NCBI GenBank assembly: GCA_900544885.1
Contig: UQWU01000017.1
Coordinates: 1 to 37,238 of the forward strand
Source: an uncultured Phascolarctobacterium sp.
Lineage (GTDB): Bacteria; Bacillota; Negativicutes; Acidaminococcales; Acidaminococcaceae
Length of the DNA stretch: 37,238 bases
Direction: 5' to 3'
Part shown: positions 1-8,400 of the stretch, one piece after another
Numbering within the stretch: position 1 is the first letter of the stretch
Layout: each line of letters begins with the position of its first letter
Made by a program: the position numbers and the translations under genes
Notes under the pieces: model-generated
What the model saw: only the letters and a program-made list of their open reading frames with translations
The model's database searches: none
Told to the model about the DNA's origin: nothing

Positions 1-80
1 TTGCCCTATTTTACAAATAAACTTTTTTATAAATTATTACTTTTTTATCACTCTTATGCCTTTATAAAACGTTCTAAATA

Positions 81-89
81 TGCTATTAT
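81..89 (+). promoter_or_regulatory. Possible extended -10 promoter of the tetrapyrrole operon
   Basis: TGC followed by TATTAT gives an extended -10 element about 60 bases before the first gene. The hexamer 17 bases further upstream (TTTATA) is a poor -35. The rest of 1-150 is AT-rich and I see no riboswitch, RNA gene or ORF there. Confidence 0.3.
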
Positions 90-150
90 ATATAAGTTAA
101 GAAGAATATTTAATAAAAAAAATTATCACTAATTTGTAGGTGCTAACAAA

Positions 151-813
151 ATGCTTAATAGTAGTAATTATCGTTATCCTGCATTTCTTTGTCTTAAAGA
201 TAAAAAATGTGTTATTATAGGAGGAGGGACAGTAGCTGCACGTAAGCTAACCACCCTTGCTGAAGCGGATGCCACGGTTTTAGTTGTTGCTCCGGATTTC
301 TGTTCGCAGACATTGGCCGCAGCAGAAAAGTATCAATGTAAACTTGTCCGTGATGTCTATAATATTTCATATATCAGAGATGCGTTTTTAGTTGTCGCAG
401 CTACTGACAATACAGAAATAAATCGTGAAATATCATCCGCTGCGTCTTGTCTTTGCAATAATATTACTGAACCTGAACTGAGTAATTTTATTGTTCCATC
501 CACTTTTAGTGAAGGTAATATTACAGTGGCTTTAGTAACCGGAGGTATGCCTGCTTTTACCCGCTTATTAAAGAAACATTTACAGGGTACTTTTACTCCG
601 GCATTAGCAGATTTTAACGATTTTTTACTACAACAACGAGAAATAGTCAAAAGCATTCCTTCTACACCTGAAGAACGGACGCTGTTTTGGCGGACGTATT
701 TAAATGAGGAATTGTTGAATTTAGTATTAGCAGGTGACGCTGCTCTGGCAAAGGAGAAAATAATAGATGCAATTAGCAGTTTTAGGACTCAATCACAAAA
801 CAGCCCCTGTTGA
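151..813 (+). CDS. Precorrin-2 dehydrogenase / sirohydrochlorin ferrochelatase-like (CysG N-terminal type)
   Basis: This 220-residue protein should oxidise precorrin-2 to sirohydrochlorin with NAD+, and possibly insert metal, in siroheme or cobalamin synthesis. A Rossmann fold opens the protein: a beta strand followed by GGGTVAARK at about residues 24-32. The later SNFIVPS and ITVALVTGGMPAFTRLLKK segments match the CysG-N/Met8/SirC family, whose members are about 200-220 residues. It is the first gene of a six-gene run. Its last 47 bases overlap hemA, and the hemA ribosome binding site lies inside it, so translation is probably coupled. Its own Shine-Dalgarno is weak (TAGGTG at 137-142). Dehydrogenase-only (SirC) and bifunctional (Met8-like) roles cannot be separated by eye. 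Confidence 0.88.
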   Translation: MLNSSNYRYPAFLCLKDKKCVIIGGGTVAARKLTTLAEADATVLVVAPDFCSQTLAAAEKYQCKLVRDVYNISYIRDAFLVVAATDNTEINREISSAASCLCNNITEPELSNFIVPSTFSEGNITVALVTGGMPAFTRLLKKHLQGTFTPALADFNDFLLQQREIVKSIPSTPEERTLFWRTYLNEELLNLVLAGDAALAKEKIIDAISSFRTQSQNSPC

Positions 814-2071
814 GGTCCGCGAACGTTTTAATTTTACAAACGATCGAGTAGCAAGTATTTTGCGTCGGCTACGTAATTATGATAATATTCCAGAAGCCAT
901 GCTGCTTTCTACTTGCAACCGTACTGAGCTTTATATGGTTATAGAAAATCCTAAGGAAGCAGTTCCCTTTATTAAGCGTTTGCTGGAACATCTTGCAGGT
1001 GAACAATATAATAACGAATATTTTTATAATCTTACCGGTGCGATGTGCGTACAGCATTTGTTTCGTGTAGCATCCAGCCTTGATTCTCTGATTATTGGCG
1101 AAGGACAGATTCTTAGTCAGATTAAAAATGCTTATCAGATTGCCCGCAATCATGGTATGACTGACACTATTTTAAATACCTTGATGAATAAAGCTATTGC
1201 TGTCGGCAAACGTGTACGTACTGAAACGAAAATTGCTTATAGCAGTGTTTCTGTTTCCAGTGCTGCTGTAGATTTAGCCATTGATATTTTAGGTGATTTG
1301 ACTACTGCCAATATTTTAGTAGTTGGTGCCGGTCATATGAGTGAGCTTACTGCTCGTCATTTGATTGATAAGGGTGCTAAAACAATTTTTGTCAGCAATC
1401 GCAATTATGATCATGCTGAAGATTTAGCACAAAAATTTAATGGTACGGCTATTCCCTATCAGGCAATGTTTAAGCAGGCTGCAGCTGCTGATATCATTAT
1501 TACCTCCACAGGTGCACCACATTATGTGCTGACTGCGGAAAATTTAGGTCCCTTATTGCCTGAACGTCATGGTAGACCGTTAATTTTGATTGATATTGCT
1601 GTGCCGCGTGACGTAGATCCTGCTTTAAGCGAAATGGATGGCGTTACTGTTTATAATATCGATGATTTAGAAGATGTAGTTGATATTAATAAAAATTTCC
1701 GTAGCAATGAGGCTAAGGTTGCGGAACAGATTATTGCAGAAGAAATAGAAAGTCTTAAAGAACGTTTGCGTTATTATACCATGCGTCCTGTTATGGTTAA
1801 GTTACATGATAAAATGAATTTCCTGCGTCAGAAGGTACTTAAGAAAGCTTTTATCAAAATGCCTAATCTGACTGATGAAGAAAAACGTATTATAGACTTA
1901 ATGACCCAGCGTTTAGAGCATAAATTTTTACGTGAGCCGATGAAGGCAATGAATGCTGTAGCCGGTACCCATGAAGAAGAGCAATACAGAAAGATGATGT
2001 GTGAACTATTCGTTTTAAACGATAGCGGAGAGGAGTTCGGCGATGAAAACGGAATTGATAATTGGTACTAG
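767..2071 (+). CDS. hemA: Glutamyl-tRNA reductase
   Basis: Reduces glutamyl-tRNA(Glu) to glutamate-1-semialdehyde with NADPH, the first committed step of the C5 route to tetrapyrroles. The 434-residue length is typical. The N-terminus LGLNHKTAPVEVRE and the catalytic segment STCNRTELY, with Cys50 as the thioester nucleophile, are diagnostic. A nucleotide-binding motif VVGAGHMSELTARHL sits near residues 185-199, followed by the helical dimerisation tail. The start is chosen from AAGGAG at 751-756 with ten bases to the ATG, inside the preceding gene. The 3' end overlaps hemC by 29 bases. The product is used by HemL at the end of the same operon. Confidence 0.97.
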   Translation: MQLAVLGLNHKTAPVEVRERFNFTNDRVASILRRLRNYDNIPEAMLLSTCNRTELYMVIENPKEAVPFIKRLLEHLAGEQYNNEYFYNLTGAMCVQHLFRVASSLDSLIIGEGQILSQIKNAYQIARNHGMTDTILNTLMNKAIAVGKRVRTETKIAYSSVSVSSAAVDLAIDILGDLTTANILVVGAGHMSELTARHLIDKGAKTIFVSNRNYDHAEDLAQKFNGTAIPYQAMFKQAAAADIIITSTGAPHYVLTAENLGPLLPERHGRPLILIDIAVPRDVDPALSEMDGVTVYNIDDLEDVVDINKNFRSNEAKVAEQIIAEEIESLKERLRYYTMRPVMVKLHDKMNFLRQKVLKKAFIKMPNLTDEEKRIIDLMTQRLEHKFLREPMKAMNAVAGTHEEEQYRKMMCELFVLNDSGEEFGDENGIDNWY

Positions 2072-2963
2072 ACAGAGCCTGCTGGCTTTATGGCAGAGTA
2101 ATCATATTGCAGCTTGCCTGAAAAAGCAATATCCGGAATGTAATGTTGTCCTGAAAAAGATTGTTACTAAGGGCGATCGTATTTTAGATGTTCCCTTGGC
2201 ACAAATCGGCGGAAAAGGTTTGTTTACCAAAGAGATTGAGGAAGATTTGTTAAATGGTACTGTTGATTTAGCAGTACATAGCCTCAAGGATATGCCGACT
2301 GTACTGCCTGAAGGTTTATGTCTGACGGCGATTACTACTCGTGCTAATGTAGGAGATGCTTTTGTCAGCAATAAATATAATGATTTTGCTGAGCTGCCAC
2401 TAGGTGCAGTTGTAGGTACCTCCAGCTTGCGTCGCAAGGCACAGCTGTTAGCTGCCCGTCCGGATTTGCAGATTATGGATTTACGTGGTAATGTTGATAC
2501 TCGTTTACGTAAACTGGATGAAGGTATGTATGATGCAATTATCTTAGCAGCTGCCGGTTTGGAACGTTTAGGGTACCAGGACCGTATTAAAGCTGTGATT
2601 CCTGCGAAAGTCTGCCTGCCAGCTGTAGGCCAAGGTGCATTAGCTATTGAATGTCGCACTGATGATGCTGAAGTTCGTCAGATGTTAGACTTTTTAAATG
2701 ATAAAAATACCCGTAGTGCTACTGCTGCGGAACGTGCTTTCTTGGGCCTTCTGGAAGGTGGATGCCAAGTTCCTATCGGTGTGCACGCAGATGTTGATGG
2801 TGATAAAATTCATGTTGAAGCAATTATCGCATCTTTAGATGGTAGTAAAATTTTGCGAGACCATATTGATGGTAATGCTGAAGATGCTGTTATACTTGGA
2901 CAAAAATTAGGCAACAAAATGCTTGCTGCTGGCGGCCAGGAAATTTTGGCTGCAATTCTTTAA
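2043..2963 (+). CDS. hemC: Porphobilinogen deaminase (hydroxymethylbilane synthase)
   Basis: Joins four porphobilinogen molecules into hydroxymethylbilane. It has 306 residues, normal for the family. Recognisable elements are IGTRQSLLAL at the N-terminus, GGKGLFTKEIE near 56-66, DLAVHSLKDMP near 75-85, GTSSLRRKAQL near 125-135, and LEGGCQVPIG, in which Cys241 carries the dipyrromethane cofactor. The start overlaps the end of hemA by 29 bases and has AGGAG at 2031-2035. The cobA-hemD gene starts 13 bases after its stop, so this is a co-transcribed block. Confidence 0.97.
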   Translation: MKTELIIGTRQSLLALWQSNHIAACLKKQYPECNVVLKKIVTKGDRILDVPLAQIGGKGLFTKEIEEDLLNGTVDLAVHSLKDMPTVLPEGLCLTAITTRANVGDAFVSNKYNDFAELPLGAVVGTSSLRRKAQLLAARPDLQIMDLRGNVDTRLRKLDEGMYDAIILAAAGLERLGYQDRIKAVIPAKVCLPAVGQGALAIECRTDDAEVRQMLDFLNDKNTRSATAAERAFLGLLEGGCQVPIGVHADVDGDKIHVEAIIASLDGSKILRDHIDGNAEDAVILGQKLGNKMLAAGGQEILAAIL

Positions 2964-2976
2964 GGAGAGTGACATA

Positions 2977-4494
2977 ATGACTAAACAAGGTAAAGTATAT
3001 TTAATCGGTGCAGGCCCTGGCGATCCCGGACTTTTAGGCTTAAAAGCTAAGGAATGTCTGGAAACTGCAGATGCTGTTGTTTATGACCGTTTAGCAGATC
3101 CCCGCATTTTGGCTTTTGCTCGTAAAGATGCAGAAATGGTATATGTAGGTAAAGCAAGTGCCAACCATACTATGCGTCAACCTGATATTAATAAATTGTT
3201 GGTAAAACTGGCTGCTGAAGGTAAAACTGTTGCTCGTTTAAAGGGAGGCGATCCTTTCGTTTTCGGTCGTGGTGGCGAAGAAGCTATTGAATTGTTAGAG
3301 GCCGGTCTGCCTTTTGAATTCGTTCCCGGTGTAACCTCTGCTATTGCTGTTGCTGAATATGCAGGTATTCCTGTTACCCATCGTCATGTAGCTACCTCCT
3401 TTGCTGTTATTACCGGTCATGAAGATCCGACTAAGGGTGCTTCTACCATTAACTGGCAAGGTTTAGCAACTGCTGTTGATACCTTAGTTTTCCTGATGGG
3501 TGTAGAAAATATTGAAAAAATCAGTTCCCGTTTAATTGAAAATGGTCGTAGTGCAGATTGTCCTGCTGCTGTTATCCGTTGGGGTACTCATCCTGAACAA
3601 CGTACATTAGTAACCACCTTAGGTAAAGCTGCAGCGGATGTCAAAGCTAATAACTTGAAGCCGCCTGCAATTTTCATTGTCGGTGATGTTGTTAACTTGC
3701 GTAAGCAATTACAATGGTTCGATAATAAGCCTCTCTTCGGAAAAACCGTTGTTGTTACCCGTGCTCGTGCACAAGCTAGCGATTTGACTAAAAAGCTGGA
3801 AGCTCAAGGTGCAAAGGTTATCGAAGTACCTGCTATTAAAATTGTTCCTGCGGATGATTATGCTCCGCTAGATGCAGCTATTGCTGATATCAACGCTTAT
3901 AAATGGCTTGTTTTCACCAGTGCTAATGGTGTAGAATATTTTTTTGAAAGATTGTTACATACAGGCAAGGATGCTCGTGCCCTCTTCGGTGTAAAATTAG
4001 CTGCTATCGGTAGTGCAACTGCCAAGGCTTTGGCAGATCATGGCTTGACTGCTGATTTGATTCCTTCTGCTTATAAAGCGGAAGAATTGGCAGAAGCTTT
4101 AGTTGATAAAATTACTGCTGGTGATAAGATTTTAATTGCACGTGCTAAAGTGGCTCGTGAAGTATTGCCTGAATCTCTGCGTAAAATCGGTGCAGATGTT
4201 AATGTTGTTACTGCATACCAAACTGTTGCTGATTGTGATAATAAAGAAGAGCTTTTAGAAGCTCTGGGAAGCGGTGCTGCTAGCATTGTAACATTTACTA
4301 GCTCTTCTACCGTAACTAATCTGCTGAAAGTTTTAGGCGACAAAAAAGATTTGCTGAATAAAGTAGCTTTAGCTGCTATCGGACCTGTAACTGCTGAAAC
4401 CTTAAAGCAACATGGTCTGACTCCGGCAATTTCTGCCGCTCAATATACAATCGACGGCCTTATGACCGCTATTCAAGAATATTATAAGGAGTGA
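2977..4494 (+). CDS. cobA-hemD: Fused uroporphyrinogen-III C-methyltransferase and uroporphyrinogen-III synthase
   Basis: One 505-residue protein carries two enzymes. The N-terminal SUMT domain (about 5-245) has the SAM-dependent methyltransferase signatures VYLIGAGPGDPGLL (7-20) and GDPFVFGRGGEEA (91-103). The C-terminal half (about 253-505) starts with GKTVVVTRARAQ and contains LVFTSANGVEYFF, typical of HemD. Together they cyclise hydroxymethylbilane to uroporphyrinogen III and methylate it to precorrin-2, the substrate of the first gene in the operon. I start at 2977, not at an in-frame upstream ATG at 2923, because TAAGGAG (2961-2967) lies just before 2977 and the earlier start would extend into hemC. 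A similar cobA/hemD fusion is known from Selenomonas ruminantium, which supports the lineage call. Confidence 0.95.
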   Translation: MTKQGKVYLIGAGPGDPGLLGLKAKECLETADAVVYDRLADPRILAFARKDAEMVYVGKASANHTMRQPDINKLLVKLAAEGKTVARLKGGDPFVFGRGGEEAIELLEAGLPFEFVPGVTSAIAVAEYAGIPVTHRHVATSFAVITGHEDPTKGASTINWQGLATAVDTLVFLMGVENIEKISSRLIENGRSADCPAAVIRWGTHPEQRTLVTTLGKAAADVKANNLKPPAIFIVGDVVNLRKQLQWFDNKPLFGKTVVVTRARAQASDLTKKLEAQGAKVIEVPAIKIVPADDYAPLDAAIADINAYKWLVFTSANGVEYFFERLLHTGKDARALFGVKLAAIGSATAKALADHGLTADLIPSAYKAEELAEALVDKITAGDKILIARAKVAREVLPESLRKIGADVNVVTAYQTVADCDNKEELLEALGSGAASIVTFTSSSTVTNLLKVLGDKKDLLNKVALAAIGPVTAETLKQHGLTPAISAAQYTIDGLMTAIQEYYKE

Positions 4495-4499
4495 TTGCT

Positions 4500-5489
4500 A
4501 TGAGCATTACCGGTTTTCCTGTATATCGTCCTCGTCGTACCCGTGCTACTGAAAATCTGCGTGCTATGATCCGCGAAACAGAAGTATCTGTTAAAGATTT
4601 GATTTATCCTTTGTTTGTTGTTCCCGGTACTGGTGTAAAACACGAAATTGAATCTCTTCCTGGTAACTATCATTGGTCTTTAGACCGTCTGCCTGAAGTA
4701 TTAGATGAAATTACTGAATTAGGTATTCCTGCGGTAATCTTGTTTGGTGTTCCTTCCTATAAAGATGCTATCGGTAGCAGCGGTTGGGATATGAATGAGC
4801 CTGTACAACAGGCTTGCAAGCTGATTAAAGAACAATATCCTGAATTGGTTATTGTTACTGATGTTTGCCTGTGTGAATATACTGAACATGGTCATTGCGG
4901 TGTTTTAGAAAATGGTTGTACTGTTAATAACGATGAAACCTTGCCGCTCTTGGCTAAGGTTGCTGTATCCCATGCTCAAGCTGGTGCTGATATGATTGCT
5001 CCTTCCAATATGATGGATGGTTATGTCAAAGCAATCCGTGAAGCACTGGATGCTGCTGGATTTAAAAATATTCCTATTATGGCTTATTCTGCTAAATTTG
5101 CTTCTGCCTACTATGGCCCGTTCCGTGCAGCTGCTGATTCTACTCCGTCTGCAGGCGACCGCAAGGGCTATCAAATGGACCCTGCGAATAGCGATGAAGC
5201 ATTGCGCGAAGTTGCTTTGGATATCGAAGAAGGTGCGGATATCGTTATGGTAAAACCTGCTTTGGCGTTCTTGGATATCGTACAACGTGTTCATGAAACC
5301 TTCAATCGTCCACTGTGCGTTTATAATGTCAGTGGTGAATATGCAATGGTTAAGGCTGCGGCACAAAAAGGCTGGATTGATGAAAAACGCATTGTTATGG
5401 AAACCATGTTAGGTTTTAAACGTGCAGGTGCAAAGATGATTATTACATATCATGCTTTGGACGTAGCTAAATGGCTGCAAGGCAAATAA
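4500..5489 (+). CDS. hemB: Delta-aminolevulinic acid dehydratase (porphobilinogen synthase)
   Basis: Condenses two 5-aminolevulinate molecules to porphobilinogen. The 329-residue protein has the zinc-type cysteine cluster DVCLCEYTEHGHCG (Cys123, Cys125, Cys133). Its two Schiff-base lysines are Lys199 in MAYSAKFASAYYGPFR and Lys252 in IVMVKPAL. The N-terminal RPRRTRATENLRAM is typical. The ATG at 4500 is preferred over an in-frame GTG at 4491 because AAGGAG at 4486-4491 is correctly spaced for 4500. Five bases separate it from cobA-hemD and eleven from hemL. The three cysteines suggest zinc rather than magnesium dependence. Confidence 0.97.
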   Translation: MSITGFPVYRPRRTRATENLRAMIRETEVSVKDLIYPLFVVPGTGVKHEIESLPGNYHWSLDRLPEVLDEITELGIPAVILFGVPSYKDAIGSSGWDMNEPVQQACKLIKEQYPELVIVTDVCLCEYTEHGHCGVLENGCTVNNDETLPLLAKVAVSHAQAGADMIAPSNMMDGYVKAIREALDAAGFKNIPIMAYSAKFASAYYGPFRAAADSTPSAGDRKGYQMDPANSDEALREVALDIEEGADIVMVKPALAFLDIVQRVHETFNRPLCVYNVSGEYAMVKAAAQKGWIDEKRIVMETMLGFKRAGAKMIITYHALDVAKWLQGK

Positions 5490-5500
5490 GGAGAAGATTA

Positions 5501-6808
5501 ATGGAACATACAAAATCTACAGCTGCTTTTGAAGAAGCCCGTCAATATATTCCTGGCGGCGTAAACAGCCCTGTACGCTCTTTCCGCAGTGTTGGTGGCG
5601 TACCGCCGTTTATTGCAAGTGGTAAAGGCAGCAAAATTTATGATATTGATGGTAATGAATATATTGATTACGTATTATCATATGGTCCGTTACTGATGGG
5701 TCATGTACCTGATTGCGTAACCGAGGCTATTAAGGATGCTGCGGAAAAAGGTACTTCCTATGGTGCTCCGACTGTTGGTGAAACTGAGCTGGCAAAGCTG
5801 GTTTGTCGTTTAGTTCCTTCTATGGATATGGTACGTATGGTTAACAGCGGTACTGAAGCTACTATGAGTGCTCTGCGTTTGGCTCGTGCCTATACAGGTC
5901 GTGATTGTATTGTTAAGTTCATCGGTTGCTATCATGGTCATCATGACAGCCTTCTTGTAAAGGCCGGCAGTGGTGCTACTACTTTTGGTGTACCGGATAG
6001 CCCAGGTGTACCTAAAGCCGTTGCTGCTACTACTATTACCGTACCCTTTAACGATTTACCGGCTTTGGAAAAGGTTTTTGCTGAACGTGGTGAAGAAATT
6101 GCTGCTGTCATCCTCGAACCTACTCCAGGTAATATGGGTTTGGTTCTGCCACACGAAGGTTTCCTGCCCGCAGTACGTGAGTTGACTAAAAAATATGGTG
6201 CATTGCTTATTTGCGATGAAGTAATGAGCGGCTTCCGTAGTGCACAAGGCGGTAGTCAATCTCTGTATGAAATTGATCCGGATATTACCTGCTTAGGTAA
6301 GGTTATTGGCGGTGGTCTGCCTGTAGCTGCTTACGGCGGTAAACGTGAAATCATGCAAGAAGTTTCTCCTGCAGGTCCGATGTATCAAGCAGGTACTTTA
6401 AGTGGTAATCCTTTAGCTATGGCTGCTGGTATTGCTGCTTTGACTTATATGGAAGAAAATAAGGTTTGCGAAAAACTGGAAAGCATGACTGCTATTTTAA
6501 CCGGTGGCTTAGAACGTGCAGCTGCTAAAGCTGGCGTTCCGGTACAAGTACATCGTTTGGGGAGTATGTTTACCGTATTCTTCAATGATAAACCAGTAAC
6601 TGATTATGATAGTGCTGCTGCCAGCGACTTGGAAGCTTTCAAGATTTACTTCCATTCTATGCTGGAGCAAGGTATTTACCTGCCTCCTTCTCAATTTGAA
6701 ACAAACTTCTTATCTTTAGCACATAGTCCTGAAGATATTCAGAAGACTATTACTGCTGCTGAAGTTGCTTTTGCTGAGGTTACTAAGGCAAGAGGTTATA
6801 AAGCATAA
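5501..6808 (+). CDS. hemL: Glutamate-1-semialdehyde 2,1-aminomutase
   Basis: PLP-dependent class III aminotransferase-fold enzyme that turns glutamate-1-semialdehyde into 5-aminolevulinate, directly after HemA. It has 435 residues. Visible motifs are IPGGVNSPVRSF near 17-29, NSGTEATMSALRLAR near 115-129, CYHGHHDS near 143-150, and CLGKVIGGGLPVAAYGG, where Lys267 is the PLP lysine. The start at 5501 follows TAAGGAG (5487-5493); an in-frame ATG at 5471 lies inside hemB and lacks a good site. It is the last gene of the tetrapyrrole operon and is followed by a strong hairpin. HisAla is the usual pair in the YHGHxDS motif; here it is HisHis, a small variation. Confidence 0.96.
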   Translation: MEHTKSTAAFEEARQYIPGGVNSPVRSFRSVGGVPPFIASGKGSKIYDIDGNEYIDYVLSYGPLLMGHVPDCVTEAIKDAAEKGTSYGAPTVGETELAKLVCRLVPSMDMVRMVNSGTEATMSALRLARAYTGRDCIVKFIGCYHGHHDSLLVKAGSGATTFGVPDSPGVPKAVAATTITVPFNDLPALEKVFAERGEEIAAVILEPTPGNMGLVLPHEGFLPAVRELTKKYGALLICDEVMSGFRSAQGGSQSLYEIDPDITCLGKVIGGGLPVAAYGGKREIMQEVSPAGPMYQAGTLSGNPLAMAAGIAALTYMEENKVCEKLESMTAILTGGLERAAAKAGVPVQVHRLGSMFTVFFNDKPVTDYDSAAASDLEAFKIYFHSMLEQGIYLPPSQFETNFLSLAHSPEDIQKTITAAEVAFAEVTKARGYKA

Positions 6809-6821
6809 TATAGTACCGATT

Positions 6822-6853
6822 AAGGCCTTCCCTATTGTTTCGGGAAGGCCTTT
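6822..6853 (+). terminator. Terminator of the tetrapyrrole operon
   Basis: Perfect 11-base inverted repeat (AAGGCCTTCCC / GGGAAGGCCTT) with a nine-base loop, 13 bases after the hemL stop. The T tract is short (TTT). Confidence 0.8.
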
Positions 6854-6890
6854 AAATATTATTTATAGGAATGTTGTACGGAGTTTTATA

Positions 6891-7406
6891 ATGAAAAAAA
6901 GTATAATGAAAAAAGTGATTTTCTTGTTAATGATGAGTATTATTTGCTTGAATGGTGTATCTTTTGCGCAATTACCTCCTGCAAAAATTGTTTTTCATAA
7001 TATTGTAGATGGAGAGTGTCCTTTTAATCCTTTAAAAAAATCTGTAATGCCTAAAAAATATATCAATATTTATGCATCTCCAGATGTAAATTCTAATATA
7101 CTTGAAGCTGTTGCTCCAAATGAATATTGTCAAATAAAAGCTTTAGAATTGCATACATATCCTTATGAAAATCAAGTAAATGCTAATAACCAAACATTTT
7201 ATTATTTGTACTATGCTGGAGAAGGACATTATGTGATTTGGATTAATGATGAAATTAAAAACATTTACATGGGGACTAACCAAATTGATACAAAGTCTGA
7301 TTTATGGATTTGTATACAGTCTTCAAAGTCTAAGTTAGAAGGTTGGACTAAATTTGAGTCTAAAAATGACTGGTATACCGAAGTTGGAGCTGGAATATTT
7401 TTATAA
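6891..7406 (+). CDS. Secreted protein of unknown function, possibly SH3b-like
   Basis: I do not recognise this 171-residue protein. The N-terminus is a clear signal peptide: Lys-rich start, a hydrophobic stretch around residues 9-22, and a likely cleavage after VSFA near residue 26. In the mature part, YINIYASPDVNSNILEAVAPNEYCQIKAL is followed much later by DLWICIQ and LEGWTKF. This recalls the 'ligand-RxxPs...GW' layout of bacterial SH3 domains, but the match is weak and is only an inference. The ATG at 6891 has GGAG seven bases upstream; a second ATG at 6906 would still leave a signal peptide. It sits alone between two terminators and is more AT-rich in codon choice than its neighbours, so it may be a recent arrival. 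Confidence 0.65.
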   Translation: MKKSIMKKVIFLLMMSIICLNGVSFAQLPPAKIVFHNIVDGECPFNPLKKSVMPKKYINIYASPDVNSNILEAVAPNEYCQIKALELHTYPYENQVNANNQTFYYLYYAGEGHYVIWINDEIKNIYMGTNQIDTKSDLWICIQSSKSKLEGWTKFESKNDWYTEVGAGIFL

Positions 7407-7426
7407 TTAATTTATAATTTTGACGT

Positions 7427-7461
7427 AAAAATCCCTCCACATTGATATGTAGAGGGATTTT
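7427..7461. terminator. Bidirectional terminator between the secreted protein and the M23 peptidase
   Basis: AAAAATCCCTC at 7427-7437 pairs with GAGGGATTTT at 7452-7461. A/T runs on both sides let it work for the converging genes. Confidence 0.8.
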
Positions 7462-7474
7462 GATTTAGAAAATT

Positions 7475-8398
7475 TTATTTTAATACATAATGAGGATCTA
7501 CATATTGACCATCGGCCATAACTTCGTAATGTACATGAGGACCGGTGCTGTAGCCGCTACTACCGGCAAAACCGATAATATCACCTTTAGCAACATGCTG
7601 ACCGGCACTTACAGCTAAGCCACTCATATGACCATAAGCTGTTTCATAGCCATTACCATGATTGATACGCACAAAACGGCCGTATCCTCCATTCCACCCG
7701 GCTTGTTCAATAGTACCAGCAGCTGTAGCATATATTGGCGCACCGAAATCTATAGCAATATCAAGACCGCAATGGTATTCATAACCACCGGAAACAGGGT
7801 CTGTACGTCCACCGTATTCACTGCTGATGACACCGCCTTCTGTAGGCCAGCGGTCAGGAAAGGATGCTAAAGTGCCGCTACGTCCTTCAACCTCACCTAA
7901 TAATTGGCTGACAGATTTTTTTGTAGTATCCAGCATATGCATGATGTTGACGTTTTGTGATTGAAGTACATTCATGGTTGCTGTAGCGTCCATAGGTTTT
8001 CCGCTACCCTTGCCTGTGTAATTGCTGTTAGTTGATTCTGCATCTAAAGCAGCATTAGTGGTGCTTGTGCCTAATTTACTGCTATCTACATCACGAATAA
8101 TAGCACGGCGTAATTTTTTTTCTAAGTTAGATATTTCAGCCATATCACGGAGCATTTTTTCATTATCATTCAAAAGCTGTTGCAATTTAGTTTGCTGTTC
8201 TGCTTTATGTACTTTATATTGAGCATATTCAGGTGCTTCCTGACGATAGTCAGCCAGTTGATAATAAAAATATCCAGCACTGCCGACGGCTACGGCAAAT
8301 GCGCAGGCTACACCACCTGCTAGGGCTAGAAATTTTTTATACGAAAGCTTAACTATCTTACCATTAGGTAAGTGCATTTCGCAAAATTTGTCTTGCAT
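7475..8398 (-). CDS. Membrane-anchored M23 family metallopeptidase (LytM-like)
   Basis: A probable peptidoglycan endopeptidase, or an envelope regulator of that fold. The 307 residues comprise a short cytoplasmic start, one transmembrane helix at about 23-47, a coiled-coil stretch at about 60-100, a linker rich in Ser/Thr/Asn, and a C-terminal M23 domain from about 185. Zinc ligands and catalytic residues are visible: H209 and D213 in HCGLDIA, H257 in YGHMS, and H288/H290 in GPHVHYEV. All core residues are present, so it is likely active. The gene begins two bases after the stop of the SpoVB-like flippase gene and is probably co-transcribed and translationally coupled with it. The pairing suggests a joint role in cell-wall assembly, which is an inference. 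Confidence 0.9.
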   Translation of the reverse strand: MQDKFCEMHLPNGKIVKLSYKKFLALAGGVACAFAVAVGSAGYFYYQLADYRQEAPEYAQYKVHKAEQQTKLQQLLNDNEKMLRDMAEISNLEKKLRRAIIRDVDSSKLGTSTTNAALDAESTNSNYTGKGSGKPMDATATMNVLQSQNVNIMHMLDTTKKSVSQLLGEVEGRSGTLASFPDRWPTEGGVISSEYGGRTDPVSGGYEYHCGLDIAIDFGAPIYATAAGTIEQAGWNGGYGRFVRINHGNGYETAYGHMSGLAVSAGQHVAKGDIIGFAGSSGYSTGPHVHYEVMADGQYVDPHYVLK

Positions 8399-8400
8399 TT

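Noticed and set aside
2102..2659. 185-codon open frame antisense to hemC
   Set aside because: It lies wholly inside a well-recognised gene, has no ribosome binding site or family pattern, and reads as a composition shadow.
2923..2976. Upstream ATG start for cobA-hemD
   Set aside because: It lies inside the end of hemC without a ribosome binding site, while 2977 has TAAGGAG and begins exactly at the conserved SUMT N-terminus.
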